Positions 10,581 to 21,270 of a stretch of DNA of 64,000 bases are shown piece after piece. The stretch spans positions 10,170,959 through 10,234,958 of the forward strand of contig CM019703.1 in NCBI GenBank assembly GCA_009760885.1, written 5' to 3'. The notes under the pieces were generated by a model. The model was not told the origin of the DNA. It saw nothing but the letters and a program-made list of their open reading frames with translations, and made no database searches. A program made the translations under genes and the position numbers. This DNA is from Achatina immaculata (taxonomy: Eukaryota; Mollusca; Gastropoda; Stylommatophora; Achatinidae). Numbering within the stretch: position 1 is the stretch's first letter; each line of letters begins with the position of its first letter.

Positions 10581-11079
10581 GGAACAATGACGAATGGAAC
10601 AATGACGACTGTGCCGTAGTGATGATGCACATAACGGGTTCTTGGCCAACTAGAGCTGGCCAAGACCCTGTTCCATTACCTCGTGATGTGTTTCTTCTTC
10701 AGCTTGGCTGGCTAGACGGGGCTTTCCGTGGGTCACAGGGTAGTGGAGTTTGCCAAGAAGCTTTCTTCTACGACCCACTCCGGGATTTCTCATTATAATC
10801 TATTCCTCGTCTTAGTGTACTGCAATATCGTAACGGATTTCGCTGAAAAGTATAAGGATTTTACACTTAAAATAAGATCACAACAAGAACCGTCATTAGT
10901 TATTGGGGAAACAAAAAAGGTTTGGTGGAAATCCCATGGACATGTACTCGGAAAAGACCCAAGTAGAACTTCTGGAAAAATCAGTCAAGTGTACATCTGA
11001 AACAAAGGCACGCAATCCCCTGGGTTTTTTTTTCCCATGGAGAGGTCAATGGAGTTGTAACACTGTCCCGATTCCCCAG
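10581..11079. other. No gene recognised
   Basis: Unique-looking sequence with short open stretches at 10565-10798 and 10728-11000 (+), neither with recognisable motifs. Confidence 0.45.
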
Positions 11080-11345
11080 GAAGGAAGGAAGGAAGGAACG
11101 AATATACTTTATTTTCAAAGGGTTAAGAATTGGGCACGCAGGCCCGTCTGACATTCTGCCCTTCGTCATACAGTTTTCACTCAGTCACAGACATTCTGCA
11201 CTTGTTAATGGGCACAATAAGCATGAAGAAACAATTAAATGGTTACATAAATAAATAATACGCTATCTCTTGTCCATACACTCACCACTCTAATTGGGAC
11301 AGACAATGAGGAAGTTAGAATGGACCCCGGAAGTCATAGTTATTT
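11080..11345 (-). mobile_element. LINE-2 3' end with (TTCC)n tail
   Basis: On the minus strand: 3' UTR, the shared block GGCACGCAGGCCCGTCTGAC (plus orientation), AATAAAG and a TTCC tail (GGAA repeat at 11080-11098). Matches 1436-1805. Non-coding and 5'-truncated. Confidence 0.65.
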
Positions 11346-11439
11346 GATCTGTCTAACTTACGTAGCTCCCAAACAGAGGGGCTACTTATTATGTGGAGTA
11401 CAAACTTGATTACCAGTTACCTATATACCGTCAAGTCGA

Positions 11440-11700
11440 TCTTGCTCTTATACAGTTATTTCTTCCAAGTGCTCAGTATAAGTTGTGCTGTTCGTGCCAT
11501 CTTGTTAGTCCGTCCAGCATTTTTCTCTCCCTGTATCCTCTCTTTTGTCCTCCGTCTTTTCCGTTGTCACGATGTATTCTAGCTTGCCGTAGGACATGTC
11601 CTACGAATCTGGATTGTCCTTTCCCGATTTTTGTTATTGCTAGCCTCATCCCTCCACCCTCTCTTAGAACCTCCTCATTTTATTTCTTTGCTGTCCATGG
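11440..11700 (-). mobile_element. LINE reverse-transcriptase fragment
   Basis: The minus strand resembles the region encoded by LINE-D and LINE-F copies (CTGTCCATGG block at the left end, TGTCCTACGAAT block), with several frame breaks. No intact frame. Confidence 0.45.
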
Positions 11701-11960
11701 TAAAAAAAAATAAGAGAGAGACAATGTACTTTCATAAGACGGGCCTGCGTGCCCAATTCTTTACCCTTGAAAAATACAGATTATTCATTCAGTCATTCAC
11801 ACCATCCCGTCAGACTGTCCAGTATCATTTCTCTTGGTCTTCCTCTTGATCTTCTTCCTTCTAATTTTTGCTGCTGTTATAATATTTTCAATGCCCCCCT
11901 CTTCTCATTGCATGTCCTATGAAAGTACATTGTATCTCTCTTATCTTTTTTTTACCATGA
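11695..11960. repeat. Inverted repeat with 44 bp arms
   Basis: The arm at 11695-11738 (CCATGGTAAAAAA...) is matched by the reverse complement of 11917-11959, differing at about four positions. The 178-base centre begins with a LINE 3'-end fragment in plus orientation (11738-11777, AGACGGGCCTGCGTGCCCAA), opposite to the complete copy at 11.1 kb, so this is a fold-back rearrangement of retroelement sequence. Confidence 0.75.
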
Positions 11961-11974
11961 GAGGAGATCATCAA

Positions 11975-12068
11975 CTGAGCTGATGACCTGTATGAAGGAT
12001 CGTGTACTCTGGAGAAGCATAATAGCCAACGCCAGTCGGTGCGGCACATGATGATGATGATGATGTTA
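11975..12068 (+). mobile_element. LINE-E 3' end with (ATG)n tail
   Basis: The plus strand reads DRVLWRSIIANASRCGT and a stop, then GATGATGATG. The parallel copy at 29625-29790 reads DRKLWRDIVASTFRHGT. Typical D-R-x-x-W end of an RTE-like ORF2. Confidence 0.65.
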
Positions 12069-12239
12069 TAAATACCAGCCATCTGGATTTAATATGATTG
12101 GACAGTGGATCTCTTCTATCTCAGCCGTCGATTATGATTGGTGGTTTGGTTCTGAGCGGCAAATGGGGGCGCGTAGTTGTTACAACTCAGATCAGTTTTA
12201 CACCGGCAACCGTTACAATAACATTGTTAGCGAAACTTA

Positions 12240-12610
12240 CGAACCGTACCTTGTACTATCTCCCTGTAACTACGAACTAGTGATCTTTGTCGCCGATGCT
12301 GTGAATGTGTTGAGGGACAGCATCCTATAGGCTTGAGGGGGGGATTATGGCCGCTATTTTTTTCAGTCCCGGAGTACACTTAAAAAGCTGGAAGGGGGGG
12401 GGGGGTTGTGCAATGCTTCTTCAGCAGACTCCACCACCATGTGGAGTATGACGATCCTTGCCCCGTTAGCCAGGCTATGCCTATTATTAGCGGTACCAAC
12501 GGAGAGGTGGAGCAGGGTCTTGGTCAGCTATGGTTCGCTAGACCTGGCGTTAGCACATCAGCTGTCGGTCGCTGATTGCCTCATCCGACAGCGCCTTTGC
12601 CAGAAGAACG
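12240..12610 (+). repeat. Repeat X, copy 1
   Basis: First member of a dispersed family of about 320 bases. It has the stem GATGCTGT (12295-12302) / ACAGCATC (12317-12324), the block AGACTCCACCACCATG and the end CTGATTGCCTCATCCGACA. A G run at about 12397-12406 interrupts it. Confidence 0.8.
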
Positions 12611-12974
12611 AGAACCCCTTTCTCCATTAGATCGTTAGCTTTTAACGCTGAGTTCAGTCCCTTGTGTTGCTGCTGTGATCACAGTCGCTCTGTACACGTA
12701 ACAGAGTAACCTTTTTATTGTGCCACCCTTGGGCGGAGTATTTTGAACAAACTTTTATGATTCACAAGATGACCCTGATGACATCTGCCTTTTGATATAT
12801 CACGAAGCGGATGACTTGACAGCAAGTGTAAGATGGAGAAAGTGGTTGTATTTATAGCAACCTCAGTGTTAACATGTGAGCAATAAACAATAAAGTAAAC
12901 TATATTTAAATAAGATTAGTGAACAACAACAGTTCCACTTTGGAAATTATATACAATTTATGAACAATAAATCC
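12611..12974. other. No gene recognised
   Basis: AT-rich towards the right end; nothing identified. Confidence 0.45.
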
Positions 12975-13265
12975 GTTTATAGGATTTATTATTTATAGGC
13001 TGGCTAGTAAAGAGGATTAAACAAAGAAAAATTAAATAGTCTGGACATATTAAACGTCATGATAATCTAGAGAAGACCGTCTTGGAAGGGTACATAATGG
13101 GAAAAAGAAAGAGAGGAAGACCAAGACGAAGATGGCTGCAAGACATCGTTGATGATCTGCAAATGGATGCATCAGCAGCAGGACATCTTGCTTACAACCG
13201 AGAGGCCTACAGAAGTGCTGTTAGGGAGGCAAAGTTCCGCAAGAATGAATTAATTAATTAATTAA
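12975..13265 (+). mobile_element. LINE-G reverse-transcriptase C-terminus with (AATT)n tail
   Basis: The plus frame reads GHIKRHDNLEKTVLEGYIMG, then KRKRGRPRRRWLQDIVDDLQ, then MDASAAGHLAYNREAYRSAV. GRP-x-x-x-W followed by an NREAYR-type end is standard for these ORF2 C-termini. The tail is AATT repeats at 13241-13265. Upstream domains are missing. Confidence 0.8.
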
Positions 13266-13574
13266 ATCCATTTTTTGGATACGCCATAACTCAACTTAGG
13301 AAATAATTTTTTACAAATTTCAGTGGATAATTTTTAAAGAGGCACAGAGATTTGGATTTCTTTCATTCAGAAGAAAATTTGAGTCAGCCAGACTTACAAA
13401 CGAGGAAAGTGTCAAACAAAGACAAATGAAAATCTAAATCTATATAAAAGAAGTGACTGCGCTAGAATTCTTTGAAACCGGTACGCTGGTACGTGGTCCT
13501 TCACCTTGCATCAAGTACGTTCCTATATATACATATATTAAAGAACTAATTAAAAATAATAAAATAATTGAAAA

Positions 13575-13870
13575 AATAATTAAACATACTTTACAAACAT
13601 CACCAGAATGTAAATGTTTGTGTGATTTATTTATGTTACCTTACTCTGGGGGCGAAATCAACTCCGTGCAAATTTAGCATCATCATCATACCTGCCCGTT
13701 TATTCTGCAGCCGATTTCTCTTGTTTCTTCCCCCCCCCCCCCCACTACGTTTTTTTTAAAAATATAAACCGGTTTTAGTAACCGACAACCTCCAAAATTT
13801 TCGATTTTTCTCTTTTTTAATCGGTAATTTACCAGCAATTGCCGGTTAACGGAATTACTCCAAACGTATA
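13575..13870. repeat. Dispersed repeat Z, copy 2
   Basis: Matches the copy at 10225-10580 block by block. It contains CAGCAATTGCCGG and a C run at 13731-13743. Confidence 0.55.
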
Positions 13871-14069
13871 AGCAAAAAAAAAAAAAATCCCACCGATAAC
13901 CAGTGCCCTTTTATTAGAATAAGAAACACCTGGCCATGGAGTCTTGGAACAGATATAAACAAAATTCGACTACATCTGGAGACGGATGGAATAAACAGCC
14001 CAGGATACAAAAATTAGAGAGCCACTGCTAATGGCCTATCCCCCAGGTAGGGGTAAAGAAGGCGGAGAG

Positions 14070-14107
14070 CGAGAGAGAGTGTGTGTGTGTGAGAGAGAGA
14101 GAGGGAG
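14070..14107. repeat. GA/GT simple repeat
   Basis: Left flank of the LINE-1 fragment; GA repeats continue on its other side. Confidence 0.9.
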
Positions 14108-14310
14108 ATTGATTGATTGATTGATTGATCTTTATTTCAAAAGGGTTAAGAATTGGGCACGCAGGCCCGTCTGACATTCTGCCCTTTATCATACATCTTT
14201 CACTCTATTCCAGACATTCTACAAATATGCTGTTCATATAACAAACATAACTAACATTGAAGCTGAGAGACATAAAATAAAATATAACATTTACGTTTCG
14301 CTCTTAAACA
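14108..14310 (-). mobile_element. LINE-1 3' end, 5'-truncated
   Basis: Matches the 3' UTR of the CR1-like element at 1888-2110, including (TGAT)n at its 3' end (plus left side), the TTTATTTC signal region and the GGCACGCAGGCCCGTCTGAC block. Flanked on both sides by GA repeats. Confidence 0.8.

Positions 14311-14345
<35 letters not shown>
14311..14345. repeat. (GA)n microsatellite
   Basis: About 17 GA units on the right side of the LINE-1 fragment. Confidence 0.95.
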
Positions 14346-14348
<3 letters not shown>

Positions 14349-14614
14349 AGAGAAATTGGGATACGTGAAAAAAAAAAGACAGACGGATGCGGAGAAAGAA
14401 AATCATCGAAAATCTATCGCTATGGTAAATCAAATTGCAAACGAGTAGATGAAAAAAAAAAAATTAAACGACTGAGACCTGTGAAAGAGTATAATCTCCA
14501 AAGTCTACTGGCAGTGCAACCAATAATGATTATGATGATGACGACGGCGATTACTAATATGTAGGAATAAAAAGCTCAGCAGAAGGTAGAAAGACAAACC
14601 ATTTCTCGGCAGTG

Positions 14615-15039
14615 AATCTAGTCCTATCAGTCTGTTTCTTCTAGTCCTTTCACTCTGTTTCTGCTAGTCCTATCAGTCTATTTCTTCTAGTCCTATCACT
14701 CTGTTTCTTATAGTCCTGTCACTCAGTTTCTTCTAGTCCTATCAGAATGTTTTCTTCTAGTCCTATCACTCTGTTTATTCTAGTCTTATCAGTCTGTTTA
14801 TTTTTAGTCCTATCAATCTGTTTCTTCTAGTCCTCTCAGTCGTTTTCTTCTAGTCCTATCAATCTGTTTATTCTAGTCCTGTCAATCTGTTTCTTCTAGT
14901 CCTATCAGTCTGTTTCTTCTAGTCCTATCACTCTGTTTCTTCTAGTCCTATCACTCTGTTTCTTCTAGTCCTATCAATCTGTTTCTTCTAGCCCTTTCAC
15001 TCTGTTTCTTCTAGTCCTGTCAATCTGTTTCTTCTAGTC
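14615..15039. repeat. 23 bp minisatellite
   Basis: About 19 copies of a unit with core TCTAGTCCTATCACTCTGTT. The right end is cut by a small hAT element. Confidence 0.95.
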
Positions 15040-15245
15040 CAGGGTCGGCAATGTTTTTTCTACTATGGGAACCGGATGCCACCATCTGAGTGCCCGGTGG
15101 GCCAAGCTGATGGCTGCAGCTAATAAATGAAAGTAATAATAATAATATAACGAAACTATGAATAATAGTTATGTCGCTTACATAATATAATGTAATAATG
15201 AAACTACATTTCGTATGACGTATGCCGCAGGTTGCTCGACCCCTG
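15040..15245. mobile_element. Non-autonomous hAT-like element (206 bp)
   Basis: Ends are CAGGGTCGGCAATG and GTTGCTCGACCCCTG, inverted repeats of the CAGGGGTC type typical of hAT elements. The flank right of the element is TCTAGTAT and the left flank ends TCTAGTC, so a TCTAGT-based duplication is likely, although it is not a perfect 8-mer. No coding sequence. Confidence 0.65.
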
Positions 15246-15249
15246 TCTA

Positions 15250-16280
15250 GTATTCTGCCTTGGTCAGCGCTGTTTAAAAAAAAAAAATTGATTCCCCTTG
15301 AAAAACTCAGTCTTAAAAAAAAAAGGAAATTCCACTTTACATAAAGCAGAACTTTCTAGTCAACCACAAAAATGGCTCCCTTGCCCCACTTTGTGCTCAG
15401 TGCACGCACCCAATCTGCAGCAGCAGCCTAGTTACGCCTCTGTTTACTAGCCAATAATCACATACATTTCAACAATCCCTCCCTTGATTCATCATACTGG
15501 CACTGAACCAGGACAAACATTCTGCGCTTCTAGATCTTTCTGCATTGCGTAATGTGGCGGGCATGCCGGTACGTTAGCGAGAGACGAGAAGAAAGACAAA
15601 AGCGTGAGCCTATCTGATCCACAATACCTATTATCCGGCACAGAAGTCACGTGCTGTTGTTTACATAAATAAGGATTCGCTAACGGTGCGGTTGCTATTT
15701 AGCTGCGAGGGCCCAGCGAAGGTGTTCGCCGCCCCCCCCCCCCGACGCCAGGACTGGCGAACAAAAGCCGGCTAAGGCGAACATGCAAGAAAGCTACTAA
15801 AATAGCATTTACCTGAGATGAGGCTGGATTCGAAGATGTAGAGGCGGTGGCCGGTCGGACTAGGGAACCATAGTTGACCAAGACCTATTGTGGCCCCGCT
15901 CTCCCCCCACCCACCCCCCACCCCCCAAAAAAAGTGGTGCCCCTGGAAACAGGCAACCATCTGAGCTGTCAAATAAGGCTCGGAGTGGAAGTCTGATATA
16001 TTCGGTTTTGCGAGACGCATAACAGTGACAGAACAAAACCATCGCTCTCTCTTTTTTTAAAGGACAGAAGAAGAAGAAGAAGTTAGGTTTGGATAAACTT
16101 CCTCGCATCCCGGGCAGGTCCACAATCGGAAAGCATGATCACCGACGCCTTCCAGCGTGACACGCTATTAATCAATATCTGAAACATGCGAGTGCCATCG
16201 GGACCAACATCACACCAAAGAATGACTACCTCAGCCTTGCTCATATCATCGTCCATCATTGCTTAATAATATGAGCTAGT
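15250..16280. other. No gene recognised; C-rich tracts
   Basis: Mixed sequence with C runs at 15732-15743 and 15903-15926. A 30-base piece at about 15862-15890 resembles part of repeat X. Open stretches lack motifs. Confidence 0.45.
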
Positions 16281-16361
16281 GACCTGCTTTGGTGCATTCT
16301 TTAGGAAGGGTGGGAAAAAGAGAAACGGGAATTTTTTTTCCTCGTCTCTGCCAAGAGAAAG

Positions 16362-16367
16362 ACAAGA

Positions 16368-16405
<38 letters not shown>
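16362..16405. repeat. (GA)n microsatellite
   Basis: GA repeats with one AAA interruption. Confidence 0.9.
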
Positions 16406-16479
16406 CCCTTCAAAAGAAGATTCCAAAACAAGCTAAACTGCTTCATTTATTACTATCTTACGGTTATTATTTTGGGAAT

Positions 16480-17432
16480 ATTGGACAGAAATAATTCTGT
16501 AATGGAATATGGAGTAAAAAGGGTTCTGTTTTGGAACATAGGGTAGAAAAAGTTCTATTATGGAATTTAGTGTTAAAAGAAAAACAAAAACAAAAAAAAA
16601 AACTTCTGTCATGGAATATAGGATAGAAAAAGTTCTGTCGTGGAATTTAGCGTTAAAAATAAACACATTCTGTCAAAGAATATAGGATAGAAATCTGTCA
16701 TGGAATTTAGCGTTAAAAAAAAAAAACCTTCTATCATGGAATATAGGATAGAAAATGTTCTGTCGTAGAAATTAGCGTTAAAAAACCCCTTCTGTCATGG
16801 AAAATAGGATAGAAAAAGCTCTGTCGTGGAATTTAGTGTTAAAAAACAACAACAACAAAAATCTTCTGTCATAGAATATGGGGTAGATAGAGTTCTGTCA
16901 TAGAATATAGGGTACAAAAAAAGTTCTATCACAGAATGTAGGATAGGTTCTGTTTTGGAATAGAGGGTAGAAAAAATTATATCACGGAAATTAGGGTTTA
17001 AAAAAACGAAACAACAACAAAAACAAACTTCTGTCATGGAATATAGGGTTTAAAAAAAGTTCTATCACAGAATATAGGATAGGTTCTGTTTTTGCAATAT
17101 AGGGTAGAAAACGTTCTATCATGGAATTTAGGGTCTTTAAAAAAATCAAACTTCTGTCGTGAAATAGAAGATAGAAAAAGTTCTGTCATAGAATATAGGG
17201 TAGATAAAGTTCTATCACAGGATACATGATTTTTTTTTTTAAAGTTCTCTCACTGAGAATAGGGCAGACGGAGTTCTATCGTGGAATCCAGGGCAGATAA
17301 AGTTTTATCATGTAAAATGGCGTAGACAAAGTTCTGTCATGAAATATGTGCTGGAAAAAATTCTATCATAGAACATAGGGTAGATAAAGTTCTATCATGG
17401 TATATAGGGCAGACAAAGTTCTGTCATACTAC
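16480..17432. repeat. About 30 bp AT-rich minisatellite
   Basis: About 30 copies of units built on TTCTGTCATGGAATATAGG followed by a spacer of GTAGAAAAAG or GTTAAAAA. Two spacer types alternate, giving an approximate 60-base higher-order period. The A-run spacers vary greatly in length. Confidence 0.95.
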
Positions 17433-17690
17433 AAAGAGGCCTAGGGTATATGTCGTTTGCGTCCATATTTTCTCTGACCTGTCTGGGCACCGGCGGCTAG
17501 GCATTACGCCTGACCTGACTGCTTCGCCTTCCCCTAACCCCAAACAGACAAGGAGCCAGGTATGCATTTCTAAGACTGGGTGACTGGGGCACCTCTGGCC
17601 TGAACCGAACAACCCCATTTTCACCATGAAAGGCCCGTGTAACTAACCGCCTTGTTACCCGGAGGCCTGTTATTTTCGGAACGGAGTTAC
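17425..17690 (-). mobile_element. SINE-A copy, diverged
   Basis: The minus strand has GGCGGTTAGTTACACGGGCC (A-box region) and GTTCGGTTC (B-box), then the body with CCAGTCACCCAGTC and GACAGGTCAGAG. Same order as the good copy at 54265-54518. Confidence 0.6.
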
Positions 17691-17763
17691 CAAAAAAATA
17701 AGGACCCATCTTCAACGCCAGTACTAAAAGGTCCATCCCTTAGCAAAAAAAAAAAAAACAAAA

Positions 17764-17919
17764 CGAGGGCGAGTCAAAAAGTTAACAGCTAATCAAGGGA
17801 GGTAATCATTGAACAGTATATGACAGGACCGAAAGGTGCGTCAAAAAGTCTTTTCATATATTATATATTAAGTGGTTGTTACTTCCACTGATTGGCGGTT
17901 ACTTTCTGACTCGAACTCG
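17764..17919. mobile_element. Short MITE with about 30 bp terminal inverted repeats
   Basis: The left end CGAGGGCGAGTCAAAAAGT matches the reverse complement of the right end (CGAGTTCGAGTCAGAAAGT), and similarity continues for about 30 bases to AATCA. The interior is AT-rich and non-coding. The GAGTC-AAAAAGT end type resembles Tc1/mariner-superfamily elements, but no transposase partner is present in the window. Confidence 0.65.
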
Positions 17920-18600
17920 TCCATGACAAACTGTATATGGGAGCACACAGTTATCTAGATATCTAAAATATCATGCGCTTACCTGTTAGAAATTCAGAAT
18001 CCAGAATGATGTCCTTAGTTCTTGTTTACACTCGCTGAATTAGAGAACTACTGCATTAACTAATTGTTATCGATTTTTGTTCCCCCTTTCTTTTGTTATT
18101 GTTGTTGCGAATGGTTAGTGTTCCAGTGTAAGGCAGTGATCGCAGGGGCAGAGATAACGTCACGTGCGACAGAAGCTATCAGCTCTTACACTCACAGAGG
18201 GACCGGACTTCACGTATAACATGTGCCGGCGGATCTTACGAAACGGGAAGATGGGAACTTATTGCCGGCTTTTTAAATACTGCACCTCCATTACTACCGA
18301 GCGCAGGGAGGCGGGGAGGGGGGGGAAACCATGCCTCATACCCCTTCTCACCCCTCTTTCCCAATTATTCTTTCGCCCACCTTTTTATGTTTTTTTTTTT
18401 TATTTTAACCGTCCCAGCCTCTTACGACGGCGCGTGTCGGTAACCCATAGCAACCCCCCCTCACCCACGCCTCCCAGGACGAGACACCGGTCTGTGAAGT
18501 TTGAGCAGTGCTCGAGGTTCTAAGTATGGTAAGCCGTTTGAGCTATTTTTTTTTTAATAACATTTTTTGGTAACGAAAAAAAAAACATGACAGCATTAAT
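17920..18600. other. No gene recognised
   Basis: An open stretch to 18523 (+) has no ATG before 18219 and no motif; it runs through low-complexity Pro/Phe text. Confidence 0.45.
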
Positions 18601-18689
18601 TGCTTTAAATGGTATAACTATAACATAACTCAGACGAAAGTGCGAGCAGCACAGTTCGTGAATAAAATGTAAAAGAAAGTTGAAATAAC

Positions 18690-19190
18690 AACATCAATAA
18701 TAATAATAATAATACACTCTTCCAAGCCATTAAGGCTGATTGCTGCAGATAAAGTTTGCCTCCGTTCCTCTCTATTTCTAATCTTCTCTCTCTCTTTGGG
18801 TACACCAGTTTCCATTGCATCCTCTTCTATGTTGTCTTGCCATCTCTGTCTTGGTCTACCTCTCAGTCTTGTTTCCTTAATCTCTTGTACATACATCACT
18901 TTCATGTCTGTTCTCTTCCATTGCATCTACATGATTCATCCAGCATGATCTGTTCAGTTTCAAAACGTTTATAATCCTCTGTGATTTAAATAAGCTGTTA
19001 AGTTCAGTGTTCTTTCTGACTCTACATTTCCTATTATTAGTATCCATTTAGGGCCAAAGATTCTTCGTAGGATTTTGTTCTCAAAGCCCTGCAATTGTTG
19101 TTCATCTTTCTTTGTTGTACTCCACGTTTCTGATCCATACAAGACGCGTGGTCTTATTACAGTTAATAATAATAATAATAATAATAGTAA
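18690..19190 (-). mobile_element. LINE-C reverse-transcriptase C-terminus with (ATT)n tail
   Basis: The minus strand reads IRPRVLYGSETWSTTKKDE, then FENKILRRIFGPKW, then (after frame breaks) ETRLRGRPRQRWQDNIEEDA and ISLNGLE, followed by ATT repeats at 18693-18715. YGSETW, LRRIFGP and GRPRxRW are standard for the thumb-to-C-terminal part of RTE/jockey-like ORF2. AAT repeats also occur at its 5' side (19168-19195). Confidence 0.8.
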
Positions 19191-19199
19191 TAATACAAA

Positions 19200-19920
19200 A
19201 CTACACAGGAAACAAAATCTCAAGAGATATAAAGGAAACGTTCCTTACTAAACTTTATTAACAAGTTGCTCTTTTACAAGAAATATAGAGCTGAATATCC
19301 TGTATTTATGCAAGAATATTTTGTGTTTTATGAATTAAGTTGCTTTGTTCTGTGGATTCCTTCTCCCCCCCCCCCCTTTTCCAGTATGTTATAAAGTGAT
19401 ATCGCGGGGTACCGTATCTCTTGGATCTAAAGGTTGAACTATTTTCTCTACTTTCTTGTTCCCAGTAAAGTATGAAATACTTAATTCCTGGTTCCGAGGG
19501 GGAGGGGGGTGACTAAAGATATGCATATGCAAGCAATAATATCATCACTGTCATATTTCAAGTGTGTTCTTTTTTTTTCTTTAACATAAAGAAATGTCTG
19601 AATGAGGAACAAGAAGCAGTCACAGAGGCTTCAGGCAACTAACAGTTGAGAACATTGTTCAGTAACATGGCAAAATGATGACAGACAGATAAAGAAAGAA
19701 AGAAGGCAGAAAGGAGAGATTCACTAAATGAATTTAATTACCGAAAAGCCGAATTATAATTCTGTTACGTAATCACATAAAATGTTATTATTTTGTGTTT
19801 GAAAGAAAATAGTTGGGGCTAATTAGTTTAAAAATATGAAAAAAACACTGCCCATTAAAATCGATTCTGGTATTATATTTTTTACATAAATATCTATGCA
19901 CTCAGAATTAAGCTAAAATA
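19200..19920. other. No gene recognised
   Basis: AT-rich, with a C run at 19366-19376. Nothing identified. Confidence 0.5.
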
Positions 19921-19924
19921 TTTT

Positions 19925-20345
19925 GCATATAACTAGAGAGATAACAATACTAAACTGTGTACACAACTAGAGAGATACCAATATTAAACTGTGTACATAA
20001 CTAGAGAGATAATAATACTAAACTGTGAACATAACTAGAGAGATAACAATACTAAACTGTGTACATAACTAGAGAGATAATAATACTAAACTGTGAACAT
20101 AACTAGAGAGATAACAATACTAAACTGTGTACATAACTAGAGAGATAATAATAAACTGTGTACATAACTAGAGAGAAAACAATACTAAACTGTTTCCATA
20201 ACTAGTGAGATGACAATACTAAACTGTGTACATAATTGGGAAGAGATAACAATACTAAACTGCGGACATAACTAGAGAGATAACAATACTAAACTGTGTA
20301 CATAACTAAAGAGATAACAATACTAAACTGTGTACATAACATAAG
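19925..20345. repeat. 34 bp minisatellite
   Basis: About 12 copies of a unit with core ACTGTGTACATAACTAGAGA; the rest is GATAACAATACTAA. Confidence 0.95.
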
Positions 20346-20456
20346 AGAAAAGCAACCGCCTACTAACGTTTTTGTCCTCTGCTCCCCCCCCCCCCCATAA
20401 TTAAGAATTTTATTTTAAACCGTTCTTAAGCGTTCTACATACTTTTTGTATTGCCC

Positions 20457-20490
<34 letters not shown>

Positions 20491-20850
20491 GCCAGGCAGT
20501 GGCAGTCATGCTTACTTGATATTTTCTATCAGCTCAGGTTGATTGTGTAATGGCGTTAGACTGTCCGTGCTCCCCCCCCCCCCCCCCACCTTCTTGGTCT
20601 TCCCCTGCCTCTCTTTCCATTTCATCTTTCCTGTTGATGTGACATTTTCAAGCCCTCCTCTTCTCACTATATGTCCAATGAATGATGACTGTCGTTTATG
20701 GATTTAACTAGGCTCTCTTCTTCATTTGCTTTTGTTAGACACTGCCTGTTAGCCATCTTAGGTGTCCATGGTGTTCTTAACATTCTTCTAATAAACCACA
20801 TTTTTTTGCCTGCCTCTCTGCCTCTACTGATCTTACCCTCCCACACGGTA
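20457..20850 (-). mobile_element. LINE-E-like reverse-transcriptase fragment with (ATG)n tail
   Basis: On the minus strand a frame-broken RT C-terminus (TTAAGAACACCATGGACACC block) leads into about 11 ATG units (20457-20491 as CAT). C runs at 20386-20396 and 20571-20587 accompany it. Confidence 0.55.
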
Positions 20851-20952
20851 ACCCCCCACCCCCTCTTCCTCCCTAACAGTTAAAACCAGCCCTGGTGTGT
20901 GTGTAAATAAATTTCCCACGTACAGGCCTCGATCATTCATTCATTCACTCAC

Positions 20953-21195
20953 GCGTTCCAGTCGCTTGTACAGCAGAAACTCACCACGCTCATCTCCCGC
21001 TACATCTATCGCCACTTTATGGCCGATCTTTATGTAGGTGTGTCTCTTAGAGTCTCCAACAGTTCTAGATTCGCAATATAACAGTTGACTGCCCATGGTA
21101 TAAACAAAATAACAGTTGAAATTCCAGTTAGCAGTCGACCTGCGGTTTGAATTTACAGTTATTTTGTCTAGCATTTCCGTTGAAAATGGAAACAT
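20953..21195 (-). CDS. Candidate exon, unidentified protein (weak)
   Basis: The minus strand holds an 80-codon open frame whose last half reads like ordinary protein: HTYIKIGHKVAIDVAGDERG, then EFLLYKRLER, then CGC|GTGAGT, a good splice donor at 20952/20953. A possible acceptor is the AG before 21088 (pyrimidine-rich TTATTTTGTTTATACC upstream), which would give a 136-base exon. Alternatively the frame could start at an ATG at 21195. Outside known repeats of this window. I do not recognise the protein; function unknown. Confidence 0.25.
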
Positions 21196-21270
21196 AAACT
21201 ATGACGACTTGAATTTTTCAAGAGATTTTAATTTTTAGATTGTAAAATTTGAGGGAAATATATGATAAAT

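Noticed and set aside
14615..15039. CRISPR-like array
   Set aside because: Units are contiguous 23 bp tandem repeats without unique spacers, and the genome is eukaryotic.
18164..18523. 119-codon plus frame
   Set aside because: It begins at GTG; the first ATG is at 18219, and most of the rest is low-complexity Pro/Phe text.
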